NCBI GenBank assembly: GCA_003220535.1
Contig: QHSU01000073.1
Coordinates: forward strand, 21,064-85,063
Source: Candidatus Rokuibacteriota bacterium
Lineage (GTDB): Bacteria > Methylomirabilota > Methylomirabilia > Rokubacteriales > CSP1-6
Length of the DNA stretch: 64,000 nucleotides
Direction: 5' to 3'
Positions 1 to 8,258 of the stretch are shown here, in pieces. The stretch's first letter is position 1. Each line of letters begins with the position of its first letter. The notes below the pieces were generated by a model. It was not told the origin of the DNA and searched no databases. It saw only the letters and a list, made by a program, of their open reading frames with translations. The position numbers and the translations under genes are program-made.

Positions 1-2
1 CG

Positions 3-827
3 ATCTTCTCGCCCCGCGCGGCCGGCATGGGTCACCATATTGGGAACGCGACCACGAGTCTGCACTGGTCTCAGGTCTGCAACGACCTGATCCATCGCGT
101 GTGCTCGCTCTATCCCCAGAACTTCGTCGGCGTGTGCCAGTTGCCGCAGACGCCCGGCGTGCCGCCGACCAACTGCATCGAGGAGCTCGAGCGCTGCGTG
201 AAAGAGCTCGGCTTCATCGGCTGCAACCTCAACCCCGACCCCTCCGGCGGCTACTGGAAGGACCCGCCGCTGACCGACAAGTGGTGGTACCCCTTCTACG
301 AGAAGCTGGTCGAGCTCGACGTGCCGGCGATGATCCACGTCAGCATGTCGTGCAACCCGAACTTCCACACGACCGGCGGCCACTACATCAACGGCGACAC
401 GACGGCCTTCATGCAGCTCATCACCGCCGACCTCTTCAAGGACTTCCCCAGCCTGAAGTTCATCATCCCGCACGGCGGCGGGGCGGTCCCGTACCACTGG
501 GGGCGCTACCGCGGCATCGCGCAAGACTTGAAGAAGCCCCTCTTGAAGGACCACCTGCTGAACAACGTGTTCTTCGACACCTGCGTCTACCATCAGCCCG
601 GGATCGACCTCCTCTTCAAGGTCATCCCCGTCGACAACATCCTCTTCGCGTCGGAGATGGTCGGCGCCGTCCGGGGCATCGACCCTGAGACCGGGAGCTA
701 CTTCGACGACACCAAGCGCTACGTCGACGCGCTCAAGATCGCTGACGAGGACCGGCGCAAGGTGTTCGAGGGCAACGCGCGCCGTGTCTACAGCCGGCTG
801 AAGACCAAGCTGCCGGCGTCGAGATAG
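3..827 (+). CDS. ligJ: 4-oxalomesaconate hydratase, 5' end outside window
   Basis: Amidohydrolase-2 family protein closely resembling LigJ, which hydrates 4-oxalomesaconate in the protocatechuate 4,5-cleavage pathway. The reading frame is open to the left edge: codons before the first ATG (position 27) read IFSPRAAG, matching the FSPRA-x(3)-HHIG segment of LigJ, so the gene is cut by the window and ATG 27 is internal. Seen: HHIGN near the start, NPDPSGG, HTTGGHYINGD, IPHGGGAVPYHWGR and FASEMVGAVRGIDP. About 275 residues are visible; the family has about 340. An aldolase starts 9 bases after the stop, suggesting an aromatic-acid catabolic operon. Confidence 0.88.
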   Translation: MFSPRAAGMGHHIGNATTSLHWSQVCNDLIHRVCSLYPQNFVGVCQLPQTPGVPPTNCIEELERCVKELGFIGCNLNPDPSGGYWKDPPLTDKWWYPFYEKLVELDVPAMIHVSMSCNPNFHTTGGHYINGDTTAFMQLITADLFKDFPSLKFIIPHGGGAVPYHWGRYRGIAQDLKKPLLKDHLLNNVFFDTCVYHQPGIDLLFKVIPVDNILFASEMVGAVRGIDPETGSYFDDTKRYVDALKIADEDRRKVFEGNARRVYSRLKTKLPASR

Positions 828-836
828 GAGACCGCC

Positions 837-1700
837 ATGCCAGAGATCCCGCGCCTGAACGGCGTCATCAAGGCCCTGGAGGAAGGCAAGACCGCCTTCG
901 TCGGCTTCGCCCCGGTCGATATCGAGACCGCCTCGGCGCTGGCCAGCTCGCCCTTCGACGGCGTCGCGTTCGAGATGGAGCACGCGCCGATGAGCGCGCC
1001 GGCGCTGCGCGACGCGCTTCAGTACATGCTCGACCGGCGCCAGATCGTGCAGGGCGGGACGCTGGCGCCGAAAGTCACGCCGATGGTGCGGATCCCGCCG
1101 AACGGTGGCGAGATGAACCAGTGGATCGCCAAGCAGGTCCTCGACATCGGCGTCTTCGGCATCATCTTCCCGCACGTGAGCACGGTCGAAGAGGCGCGCA
1201 ACGCGGTCAGCGCCTGCCGGTATCCGCGTCTGCCGAGCGCGCCGCTCTCCCAGCCGCCGGGCATCCGCGGCGACGCGCCCGCCCGCGCGGCGCGCTTCTG
1301 GGGGCTCACGCAGCAGGAATACTATGCGCGCGCCGACGTCTGGCCGCTGGCGCCGCGAGGCGAGATCCTCGCCGTGATCCAGTGCGAAGACACGAAGGCG
1401 ATCGAGAACCTCCCGAGGATCCTCGAGGAGGTGAAGGGGATCGGCGTGGTGCTGATCGGAGAAGGGGACCTGAGCCAGGAGCTCGGTCATCCCCGCGAGT
1501 ACGAGCACCCCGTGGTGGCCGAAGCGATCGACCGCATCCTCAAGATCTGCAAGGACCACAACGTCCCGTGCGGCCACCCGCACCCGGACGCGAAGAACAT
1601 CGAGCGCCTGATCGCGAGCGGCTACCGCTTCCTCATGCCGAGCACGCCGCGGTCCTTCGGAGTGCTCGAGCAGGGACGCAAGCTCGCCGGCCGGAGCTAA
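837..1700 (+). CDS. HpcH/HpaI family aldolase/citrate lyase
   Basis: A 287-residue TIM-barrel aldolase of the HpcH/HpaI family, enzymes that cleave 2-keto-acids with a divalent metal. Seen: FDGVAFEMEH in place of the usual D-x-E-H segment, MVRIPP, DIGVFGIIFPHV, AVIQCEDTKAIENL (metal-ligand Glu) and VVLIGEGDLSQELG. GGAG precedes ATG 837 (gatagGAGaccgcc), and the gene starts 9 bases after ligJ. By context it may cleave the LigJ product 4-carboxy-4-hydroxy-2-oxoadipate, the step usually done by an unrelated RraA-type aldolase. That is inference; the family assignment is firm, the substrate is not. Confidence 0.85.
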   Translation: MPEIPRLNGVIKALEEGKTAFVGFAPVDIETASALASSPFDGVAFEMEHAPMSAPALRDALQYMLDRRQIVQGGTLAPKVTPMVRIPPNGGEMNQWIAKQVLDIGVFGIIFPHVSTVEEARNAVSACRYPRLPSAPLSQPPGIRGDAPARAARFWGLTQQEYYARADVWPLAPRGEILAVIQCEDTKAIENLPRILEEVKGIGVVLIGEGDLSQELGHPREYEHPVVAEAIDRILKICKDHNVPCGHPHPDAKNIERLIASGYRFLMPSTPRSFGVLEQGRKLAGRS

Positions 1701-2401
1701 CTCCGGGCGGGCTTTCGAAAGAGAATCTCTCGGACCCCCGACTTCAGCAGGACCGAGTCGAACAGCTCGAGGCCGGCAAACATCAGGTTGATGTCGCGGT
1801 TCTGCAGGACCCACCGTCGGCTGCAGGCGGAGGGGTAGAAGCGACAGCGCAGACGCGTCACGTCCTCGATGAAGTACTTGGTGTAGCGCGGGTCGTCCGA
1901 CGCGCGGGCGCCGAAGAAGCCGAGCAGGACACCGTCCGGCCGCAGCATTCGCATCAGCTCGCCCGCCAGCACGCTCGCCGCCGCCGGGTGGAGATAGTCG
2001 AAGACGTCCCAGCCCAGCACCGCGTCGACGCTCGCGTCGGATAGTGCGAACCGCTTGCCCAGGAAGCCGGGAAGCTGTTCGAGCTCACCGTTGCGCGCGT
2101 GGCGATCGATGTCGGCGTACAGGTCTTCCACGTGAATCTTGCAGCCGACGTGCTCGCCCAGGAACGTGATGTTCGAGCCGATCACGGGGCCGAGGTCCAC
2201 GACCTCGGCGGCCGGCCGCGCGAACAGGAGCGAGAGGAACCTCGCGAGAGTCTTGCTCGCGTAGACGGTTTCGGCGGACACGGCAGCGACCGTACGCGGC
2301 TCCGCGACGATGCGCCCTGGCGCGTCGTCGGATCGAGGGATCTGCCGGCTCAAGCGGGAAACGAGACCCGAGAGCCCGCCGTTCTTCTGATCTGAATTCA
2401 C
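1697..2401 (-). CDS. class I SAM-dependent methyltransferase-like protein
   Basis: About 234 residues. Seen: VVDLGPVIGSNITF (motif I position, with P for the usual Gly-rich turn), VDAVLGWDVFDYL (motif II/acidic) and LRPDGVLLGFFG (motif III), as in Rossmann methyltransferases that act on small molecules. The frame stays open to 2539 but that part is antisense-like Arg/Ser-rich sequence over the bactofilin gene, so I take GTG 2401, eight bases after the bactofilin stop. It overlaps the convergent aldolase gene by 4 bases. The glycine loop is weak, so SAM binding should be confirmed; the substrate is unknown. Probably co-transcribed with bactofilin. Confidence 0.65.
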   Translation of the reverse strand: MNSDQKNGGLSGLVSRLSRQIPRSDDAPGRIVAEPRTVAAVSAETVYASKTLARFLSLLFARPAAEVVDLGPVIGSNITFLGEHVGCKIHVEDLYADIDRHARNGELEQLPGFLGKRFALSDASVDAVLGWDVFDYLHPAAASVLAGELMRMLRPDGVLLGFFGARASDDPRYTKYFIEDVTRLRCRFYPSACSRRWVLQNRDINLMFAGLELFDSVLLKSGVREILFRKPARS

Positions 2402-2408
2402 CGCCGGC

Positions 2409-2960
2409 TCAGACGCGGGCGAGCTCGCCGTTGTCCGGCACCTGTGGCTTCGGCTCGGCTTTGAAGCCTCCGAGCGTCCGGTCCGTCGTCGGCTGCTCCT
2501 TCTTCTGCATGTCGATGCTGCCGCGGAAGTGCGATCCATCGGCGATCGCGACTCTGGGCGCCACGATGTCGCCTTCGACCGACCCGCTGTCCTTGATGTC
2601 GACCTTCTCCGTCGCCGAGAGGTTCCCGGTCACCTGACCGAAGACCACGATCGCCTTGGCGGTGACCTGCGCCTTGATGCGCCCGTTTGCGCCGACCGTC
2701 AGCACGTGGTCGCGCAGCTCGATCTTGCCGTCGACCTTGCCCTCGATCGTGAGGTCTTCGCTGCCGCTCAGCTCGCCGTTGATGATGATGCTCTTTCCGA
2801 TGCTCGCCAGCTCTTCGTGCATGGGCCGTTTTTCCTCTCGCGGTTGATCGGACCCACCAGCCAATACTGGTGACTGAGACGGCACTGGTGACTGAGACGG
2901 TGCCTGGACAGGGTTAGCCGGGACACTCGTCGGCCGTACCGGTTCCTCGCGCTTCCACAT
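2409..2960 (-). CDS. bactofilin (polymer-forming cytoskeletal protein)
   Basis: 183 residues. The central beta-helix domain (about residues 65-150) has the bactofilin pattern: GKSIIINGELSGSEDLTIEGKVDGKI, then VFGQVTGNLSA and GSVEGDIVAPRVAIADGSHFRGSI. Bactofilins polymerise without nucleotide and scaffold cell-shape or envelope functions. The N-terminal tail is Pro/Ser/Gln-rich and carries a tandem hexapeptide PSQSPV. I chose ATG 2960 because GGAGGTG lies 6 bases upstream; an upstream start at 3011 has no such site. A methyltransferase gene follows 7 bases downstream. Confidence 0.9.
   Translation of the reverse strand: MWKREEPVRPTSVPANPVQAPSQSPVPSQSPVLAGGSDQPREEKRPMHEELASIGKSIIINGELSGSEDLTIEGKVDGKIELRDHVLTVGANGRIKAQVTAKAIVVFGQVTGNLSATEKVDIKDSGSVEGDIVAPRVAIADGSHFRGSIDMQKKEQPTTDRTLGGFKAEPKPQVPDNGELARV
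2866..2901. repeat. 18-bp tandem repeat, two units, in the bactofilin tail
   Basis: Units 2866-2883 and 2884-2901 are identical except at the last base. On the minus strand they encode PSQSPV twice in the disordered N-terminal tail of bactofilin. A unit of 18 bases keeps frame, so copy-number change would alter tail length only. Confidence 0.85.
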
Positions 2961-3296
2961 CGACGTCACCTCCGACCCTGAAATGAGGTGCTGAGTATAC
3001 TCTGCCAGCACGATTCAAGGAACGCTCACGCGTGCGGTTCTCATGCAACGCTGCGCGGAATCGCTCACGCACGTCGCTCAACCCCGGCCGTCGACCACCG
3101 GGTTGAAGTGGCTGAAACTCTTGACGTTCCTCTCGTCCGCGGACTCTGGCGCGGCGCATACCGTAGAGAACGCCAGAAGGCGGGAGGGGAGGTCGGCAAT
3201 GAGTCAAGCTCCTCACCGACGAGGGATTCCGCGAGCGATTCTTCGCGAACTCGCGGCCATGAAACGACCGGAGCGCCCAGGCCGTTAACGGACGTG
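2961..3296. other. intergenic region, no gene seen
   Basis: Between bactofilin (minus) and the TetR regulator (plus). Frames here give only short Arg-rich translations without family features. It should hold the promoters of both divergent genes. The right end becomes AT-rich just before the regulator. Confidence 0.6.
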
Positions 3297-3328
3297 TATA
3301 GTATTAACCATACGTTTAGTTGATATAC
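3297..3328 (+). promoter_or_regulatory. AT-rich promoter with imperfect palindrome, likely TetR operator
   Basis: A TATAGT box lies at 3297-3302. Two 11-base half sites, 3302-3312 (TATTAACCATA) and 3315-3325 (TTTAGTTGATA), form an inverted repeat around CG with 8 of 11 positions matching. The palindrome ends 14 bases before the regulator's ATG in an otherwise GC-rich region, the usual place for TetR autoregulation. Operator function is inferred. Confidence 0.55.
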
Positions 3329-3339
3329 GAAAGTCCCCT

Positions 3340-4020
3340 ATGACAGTGTCCGTACCTCCGATCAGAAGCCGGCGCGCCCGCCGCCGGGATGCCGCCGGAA
3401 CGCGCGAGGCGCTCCTCGCCGCCGGCACCGAGCTCTTCGCCGAGCGCGGCTACGAGGGCGTGCCCGTGTCGGCGATCGCGCAGAAGGCCGGCGTCAACAA
3501 GGCGATGATCAACTACCACTTCGGCGGCAAGCGGAAGCTCTACCTGGCGATCGTGAGCGCCACGTTCTCGGAGATCGTGACCAGCGTCGAGCGGCTCGCC
3601 GACTCGCCACGGCCCGCCCCGGACGTGCTCCGCGAGCTGATCGCCGTCGTGGGCGAAACGGTGACCCAACACCACCCGCACTTCTGCACGATGATGCTCC
3701 GCGAGGTGCTGTCGGGCGGAAAGCACGTCGAACGCGAGCTGATCGACAAGCCCGTGCGGATCCTGTCCGCCGTGCAGGGCATCGTGGCGCGCGGCGTCCG
3801 CGAAGGCGCCTTCCGGCCCGTCGATCCCTTGCTGACCCATCTGAGCCTCGTGGGGAGTCTCGTGTTCTTCTTCGCCACCCAACGCTTCCGCGAGCGCGTG
3901 CTCGCTGATCGCCGCATCGCCATGAAGGCGCCGGACGCGGCCGCCTACGTCAAACACATCCAGGATCTGCTCGCCCACGGGCTCGCCGCCCACGGCGCGA
4001 GCCGGAGGCGCCGCGCATGA
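3340..4020 (+). CDS. TetR family transcriptional regulator (CecR-like)
   Basis: 226 residues. The N-terminal HTH spans about residues 20-65: GTELFAERGYEGVPVSAIAQKAGVNKAMINYHFGGK, the classical TetR pattern with YHF at the recognition helix end. The C-terminal half is a helical ligand domain resembling the DUF1956-type domain of E. coli CecR. It overlaps the next gene by ATGA, and the operon order regulator, membrane fusion protein, double ATPase and two permeases is that of cecR-ybhGFSR. It probably represses this exporter operon through the palindrome just upstream. The inducing compound is unknown. Confidence 0.88.
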   Translation: MTVSVPPIRSRRARRRDAAGTREALLAAGTELFAERGYEGVPVSAIAQKAGVNKAMINYHFGGKRKLYLAIVSATFSEIVTSVERLADSPRPAPDVLRELIAVVGETVTQHHPHFCTMMLREVLSGGKHVERELIDKPVRILSAVQGIVARGVREGAFRPVDPLLTHLSLVGSLVFFFATQRFRERVLADRRIAMKAPDAAAYVKHIQDLLAHGLAAHGASRRRRA

Positions 4021-5210
4021 CCTCGCGCCGACGCCCGCTCGCGATCGTCGCCGCGGTGGTCGTCCTCGGCCTCGCCGGGTTCGCGGCCTGGCGGCTCTTT
4101 CTGGCGCCCCCGAACGTCCCGCCTGGCGTGATCGTGGTGAGCGGGCGGATCGAGGGCGACGACTCTGCCGTCGCCGCCAAGACCACCGGACGGATCCGCC
4201 AGATCACCGTGCGGGAAGGCGATCGGATCGAGCCCGGACACGTCATCGCCGTGCTCGACGACGAGCAGGTCCGCGCCCGCGAGCAGCAGGCGGCCGCCGC
4301 GGTCCGTCAGTCGGAGGCCCGCGTGCGGCTGGCGCAGCACCAGATCACCGTGCTCAACGAGCAACTGCGTCAGAGCCGGTTCGGTGTCGATCAGTCGCGC
4401 GCCGACGCCCAGGGCCGCGTCAGTGAGGCCGAAGGGAAACTCGCATCGGCCGAGGCCCAGCTGGCCCAGGCCGAGGCCTCGTACGGTCAAGCGAAATGGG
4501 ATCGAGAGGCCTTCGCGCGCCTGTTCCAGAGTGGGCTGGTCGCGGAGCAGGAAGCGCGACGCGCTCAGAGCAACGAGGAGGCGCAGGCGGCAGTGGTCGC
4601 GTCCGCGCGGCGCCAGGTCGAAGCCGCACGCGGGTCACTCACGGCGGCGCAGGCCAATCTGGTCAACCCGGCCATTCGCTCCTCGCAGGTCGCCGCCGTC
4701 CAGGGGCAGATCCTCCAGGCTCAGGCTGACATCGCCGCCGCGCAGGCGGATGCCGAGCGCGCCCGCGCGATGCTCGAAGAGGCGAAGGCCAACCGTCAGG
4801 ATCTCCAGGTCGTCGCGCCGTTCGCCGGCACCGTCGCCACGCGCACGGCCGAGCCGGGCGAGGTGGTCATGGCCGGCACGCCCGTCGTCACGCTCGTGAA
4901 CCTGGCCGAGGTCTATCTGCGAGGGTTCGTGCCCGAGGGCCAGATCGGGCGCGTGCGAGTGGGCCAGCCGGCTCGCGTCTACCTCGACTCCGCGCCGGCG
5001 GCGCACATCGATGCGGTCGTGTCCCGCGTCGACCCGGAGGCGTCGTTCACCCCCGAGAACACGTATTTTCGCGAGGATCGGGTGAAGCAGGTCGTCGGCG
5101 TGAAGCTCCAGCTGCGCGGCGCCGTCGGCTTCGCGAAGCCGGGCATGCCGGCGGACGGCGAGATCCTCGTCGAGGGCCGCGAGTGGCCCACCCGTCAGGC
5201 GCGCCGATGA
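4017..5210 (+). CDS. ybhG: HlyD-family membrane fusion protein of an ABC exporter (YbhG-like)
   Basis: 397 residues. One N-terminal transmembrane helix (about residues 8-28), then VSGRIEGDDSAVAAKTTGRI and VREGDRIEPGHVIAVLDD (first half of the lipoyl/barrel-sandwich domain), a long Gln/Ala-rich coiled-coil hairpin (about 85-250), and VVAPFAGTVATRTAEPGEVVMAGTPVVTL (second half). A beta-barrel follows. It links an inner-membrane ABC exporter to the outer membrane. The start overlaps the regulator's stop (ATGA) and its own stop overlaps the ATPase start (ATGA), so the operon is translationally coupled. Confidence 0.9.
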   Translation: MTSRRRPLAIVAAVVVLGLAGFAAWRLFLAPPNVPPGVIVVSGRIEGDDSAVAAKTTGRIRQITVREGDRIEPGHVIAVLDDEQVRAREQQAAAAVRQSEARVRLAQHQITVLNEQLRQSRFGVDQSRADAQGRVSEAEGKLASAEAQLAQAEASYGQAKWDREAFARLFQSGLVAEQEARRAQSNEEAQAAVVASARRQVEAARGSLTAAQANLVNPAIRSSQVAAVQGQILQAQADIAAAQADAERARAMLEEAKANRQDLQVVAPFAGTVATRTAEPGEVVMAGTPVVTLVNLAEVYLRGFVPEGQIGRVRVGQPARVYLDSAPAAHIDAVVSRVDPEASFTPENTYFREDRVKQVVGVKLQLRGAVGFAKPGMPADGEILVEGREWPTRQARR

Positions 5211-7132
5211 GCACGCCGGAGGCCGCGATCCAGGTCCGGGCGCTGACGAAGCGATATGGCGATGTCGAGGCGGTTCGCGGCATCGACCTGGAGGTGCAGA
5301 CGGGCGAGATCTTCGGGCTCATCGGGCCGGATGGGGCCGGCAAGACCTCGACCTTTCAGATCCTCGCCGGCGTGATGGAGGCGACGTCCGGCGTCGCCGA
5401 GCTTCTCGGCCAGCCGGCGCGAGCCGCGCGGGTGCGCGTGGGCTATCTCACCCAGGCGTTCAGCCTCTACCCGGACCTGAGCGTGGCCGAGAACCTGCGC
5501 TACGTCGGCGAGCTCAGACGAGTGGTCGCGCGCGACATCGAGCAGCGCGGCCACCGCTATCTCACGATGTTTGGAATGGAGCGCTTCACGGACCGGCTCG
5601 CCGGCCGGCTCAGCGGCGGCATGAAGCAGAAGCTGGCGCTCACCTGCGCGCTGGTCGCCGAGCCCCGCGTTCTTCTCCTGGACGAGCCGACGACTGGTGT
5701 CGATCCGGTCTCGCGTCGCGAGTTCTGGGACGCGCTCGCCCAGCTCTCGAGCCAGGGCATCACCATCGTCCTGGCGACGCCGTACCTGGACGAGGCGGAG
5801 CGCTGTCATCGCGTTGCCCTCATGCACGAGGGACGCATCCATCGGACGGGGACGCCGGCCGAGTTGCGCCAGGGCCTCGGCCTGCAGCGCCTGGAAGTGC
5901 GGGCGGCCGATCTCCGCCGGGCGGCGACGATGCTGGCGGAACGCGACGGGATCGTCGACGTCCAGCGTTTCGGCGACCGTCTCGACGTGATGGTGCGCGA
6001 CGTGCAAGCCGGCGAGCGAGCGGTCCGCGAGGCGCTGGCCGCCGGACGGCTCGCGGTGCACGGCGTGCGGGCCGCGACGCCGACGCTCGAGAACACGTTC
6101 GTTGCCCTGCTCCGCGGCCTCCAGGGCGAGACGCGCGCCCCCGAGTTCCCGGGCCGCCGCGACGCGGTACCGCCCGACACGACGGTGGCCATCGGTGCCC
6201 GCGGCCTCGGGAAGAGGTTCGGCGCCTTCGAGGCGGTCAAGGGAATCGATCTCGAGGTGCGCTACGGCGAGGTCTACGGACTGCTCGGCGCCAACGGGGC
6301 GGGGAAGACCACGACGATCAAGATGCTCTGCGGCCTGCTCGAGCCGAGTGCCGGCGACGTGCGGCTCGCGGGCAAGGTCGGCGAGCTGCGCTCCGAGAGC
6401 GTGCGCCAGCAGGTTGGCTACATGTCGCAGAAGTTTTCCCTCTACGACGATCTGACGATCGACGAGAACCTCGACTTCTTTGCCGGCGTCTATCGCGTTT
6501 CGTCCGAGCGGCGCGAGGCCCGGAAGCGGTGGGTGCTCGCCTTCGCCGGCCTCGAGGGCCGCGGCCGCCAGCTCACCGGGAGCCTGCCCGGGGGGTGGAA
6601 GCAGCGCGTGGCATTCGGCGCTGCGATCATGCACGAGCCGCGCGTGCTCTTCCTCGACGAGCCGACGTCGGGCGTCGATCCAATTGCCCGCCGCGCGTTC
6701 TGGGCCATGATCAACCAGCTCGCCGACCAGGGCACGGCCGTCCTCGTCACGACGCACTACCTGGAAGAGGCCGAGCAGTGTAACCGCCTGGGGTTCATGG
6801 TCGCGGGCGAGCTGGTGGCGGAGGGCACGCCGAGCGGGGTGAAAGCCGCCCAGGGCGGCCGTGTGCTCGAGATCCGCAGCGACGGCTCGCAGCGCGCCGT
6901 CGCCTTGCTGAAGGCCGAGATGGAGCCCTGGCGCGTGTCGCTCTTCGGCGATCGGTTTCACGTCATCGTCGACGGCGACGCCCAGGCCGCCGCGCGCCGG
7001 CTCGAGACCAGGCTGGCGCGGGACGGCATTCGTGTCCTCGAGACGACCGAGCAGGATTACTCGCTCGAGGACGTCTTCATCGTCATCGCCGAGAAGGGCG
7101 CGCGGGCCGACGGGCGGCCGGCCGCCGCCTGA
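5207..7132 (+). CDS. ybhF: ABC exporter ATPase with two fused nucleotide-binding domains (YbhF-like)
   Basis: 641 residues with two ABC domains. NBD1 has Walker A GPDGAGKT at about 40-47, signature LSGGMKQ near 135 and Walker B LLLDEPTTGVDP. NBD2 has Walker A GANGAGKT at about 361-368, signature LPGGWKQ near 460 and Walker B LFLDEPTSGVDP. In NBD1 the H-loop reads LATPYLDEAE, with Pro where NBD2 has His (VTTHYLEEAE), and in NBD2 the signature Ser is Pro, so the two sites are probably unequal. I chose ATG 5207, which overlaps the previous stop, over ATG 5183. It powers the two permeases downstream. Confidence 0.92.
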   Translation: MSTPEAAIQVRALTKRYGDVEAVRGIDLEVQTGEIFGLIGPDGAGKTSTFQILAGVMEATSGVAELLGQPARAARVRVGYLTQAFSLYPDLSVAENLRYVGELRRVVARDIEQRGHRYLTMFGMERFTDRLAGRLSGGMKQKLALTCALVAEPRVLLLDEPTTGVDPVSRREFWDALAQLSSQGITIVLATPYLDEAERCHRVALMHEGRIHRTGTPAELRQGLGLQRLEVRAADLRRAATMLAERDGIVDVQRFGDRLDVMVRDVQAGERAVREALAAGRLAVHGVRAATPTLENTFVALLRGLQGETRAPEFPGRRDAVPPDTTVAIGARGLGKRFGAFEAVKGIDLEVRYGEVYGLLGANGAGKTTTIKMLCGLLEPSAGDVRLAGKVGELRSESVRQQVGYMSQKFSLYDDLTIDENLDFFAGVYRVSSERREARKRWVLAFAGLEGRGRQLTGSLPGGWKQRVAFGAAIMHEPRVLFLDEPTSGVDPIARRAFWAMINQLADQGTAVLVTTHYLEEAEQCNRLGFMVAGELVAEGTPSGVKAAQGGRVLEIRSDGSQRAVALLKAEMEPWRVSLFGDRFHVIVDGDAQAAARRLETRLARDGIRVLETTEQDYSLEDVFIVIAEKGARADGRPAAA

Positions 7133-7151
7133 CGCGCGAGCGGCTCGCACC

Positions 7152-8258
7152 GTGCGACGCATCATCGCTCAGGCCAGGAAGGAGCTCACGCAGCTCCTCC
7201 GCGATCGTCTGGCCCTCGCGCTGGCGCTGGTGCTGCCGGTCGCCCTCACCGCGCTGCTCGGCACGTCGATCTCCCTCACGGTGACCGACATCCCGATCGT
7301 CATCCAGGACTTCGACCAGACGCCGCTGTCCCGCCAGTACGCCGACGCCTTCCGGAGCTCGCTCACGTTCCGCGTCGTCACGCTGCCCCCCGCGAGGTCG
7401 CCGGAGGCCGAGCTGGCCCGCGGCCACGTCCGTGCGGCCGTGATTATCCCCGAGCATTTCGCCCGCGAGATCCGGCGCGGCCGGCCGGCCGAGGCGCAGG
7501 TGCTGGTGGACGCGACCGACAGCAACACCGCCCTGCTCACCCGCGGCAGCGCCGGGCAGATCACCCGCGCCTTCGCTCGCCAAGTCGGAAAGGCTCACGT
7601 CACACCCGCCGTCCAGACGGCCACCCGGCTGTGGTTCAACCCCGGACGCGAGCCGGGGAAATTCTACGGCCCGGGGTTCCTGGTCTTGTCCCTGTCGATC
7701 TTTCCGACCGTGCTCGCCGCGCTCGCCATGTCACGCGAGGGCGAGCAGCAGACGATCCTCCAGGTGTACGTCTCCAGCATCTCGGCGCACGAGTACCTGC
7801 TGGGCAAGATCCTGGCCGGCATGGTGATCGGACTCACGCAGTGGCTCCTGGGGGTGGGGCTCATGTTCACGCTGTTCGGCTTGCAGTTCGCCGGCGATCC
7901 CACGCCGCTAGTTGCCGGGAGCGTGCTGTTCGTGTTCTGCATGGTGAGCTTCGGCTCCCTCGTCGGGGCCGCTATTCCAAACCAGGCCGCCGCCGTCCAG
8001 GCGGTCGCGCTCGGCGGGTTCCTCCTGTCGTTCCTCCTGTCCGGCCTGATCTTCCCAATCGAGAACATCCCCGACTCGCTCAGGTGGATCTCGAATCTCG
8101 TCCAGGCGCGCTACTACGTCGTCGTCGTGCGCGACGCCTTCCTGCAGGGTGGGGGGTGGCCGGCGGTCTGGTGGGCGGTGCTGGCGATCGGCGCCATCGG
8201 CCTCGTGTACTACGGCCTCGCGTGGCGGGTGATGCGCCGCATGCAGGTGAAGGCATGA
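7152..8258 (+). CDS. ybhS: ABC-2 type permease, first of pair (YbhS-like)
   Basis: About 368 residues from GTG 7152; the longer frame from 7032 is Ser/Arg-rich and overlaps the ATPase. N-terminal QARKELTQLLRDRLALALALVLPVALTALLG is the usual ABC-2 first segment, followed by a large periplasmic loop (about 40-170) and five C-terminal helices. GLIFPIENIPDSLRWISNLVQARYY is the conserved permease signature. The stop overlaps the next start (ATGA). A diverged fragment of a similar permease occurs at 19623-19840. Confidence 0.88.
   Translation: MRRIIAQARKELTQLLRDRLALALALVLPVALTALLGTSISLTVTDIPIVIQDFDQTPLSRQYADAFRSSLTFRVVTLPPARSPEAELARGHVRAAVIIPEHFAREIRRGRPAEAQVLVDATDSNTALLTRGSAGQITRAFARQVGKAHVTPAVQTATRLWFNPGREPGKFYGPGFLVLSLSIFPTVLAALAMSREGEQQTILQVYVSSISAHEYLLGKILAGMVIGLTQWLLGVGLMFTLFGLQFAGDPTPLVAGSVLFVFCMVSFGSLVGAAIPNQAAAVQAVALGGFLLSFLLSGLIFPIENIPDSLRWISNLVQARYYVVVVRDAFLQGGGWPAVWWAVLAIGAIGLVYYGLAWRVMRRMQVKA

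Noticed and set aside
2402..2539. N-terminal extension of the methyltransferase
   Set aside because: Ser/Arg-rich and antiparallel-frame to bactofilin coding; GTG 2401 after the bactofilin stop is more plausible.
5195..7165. Long minus-strand open frame opposite the double ABC ATPase
   Set aside because: Antisense to a gene with complete ABC motifs; translation is Arg/Ala/Leu/Gly-rich without family features, a result of high GC.
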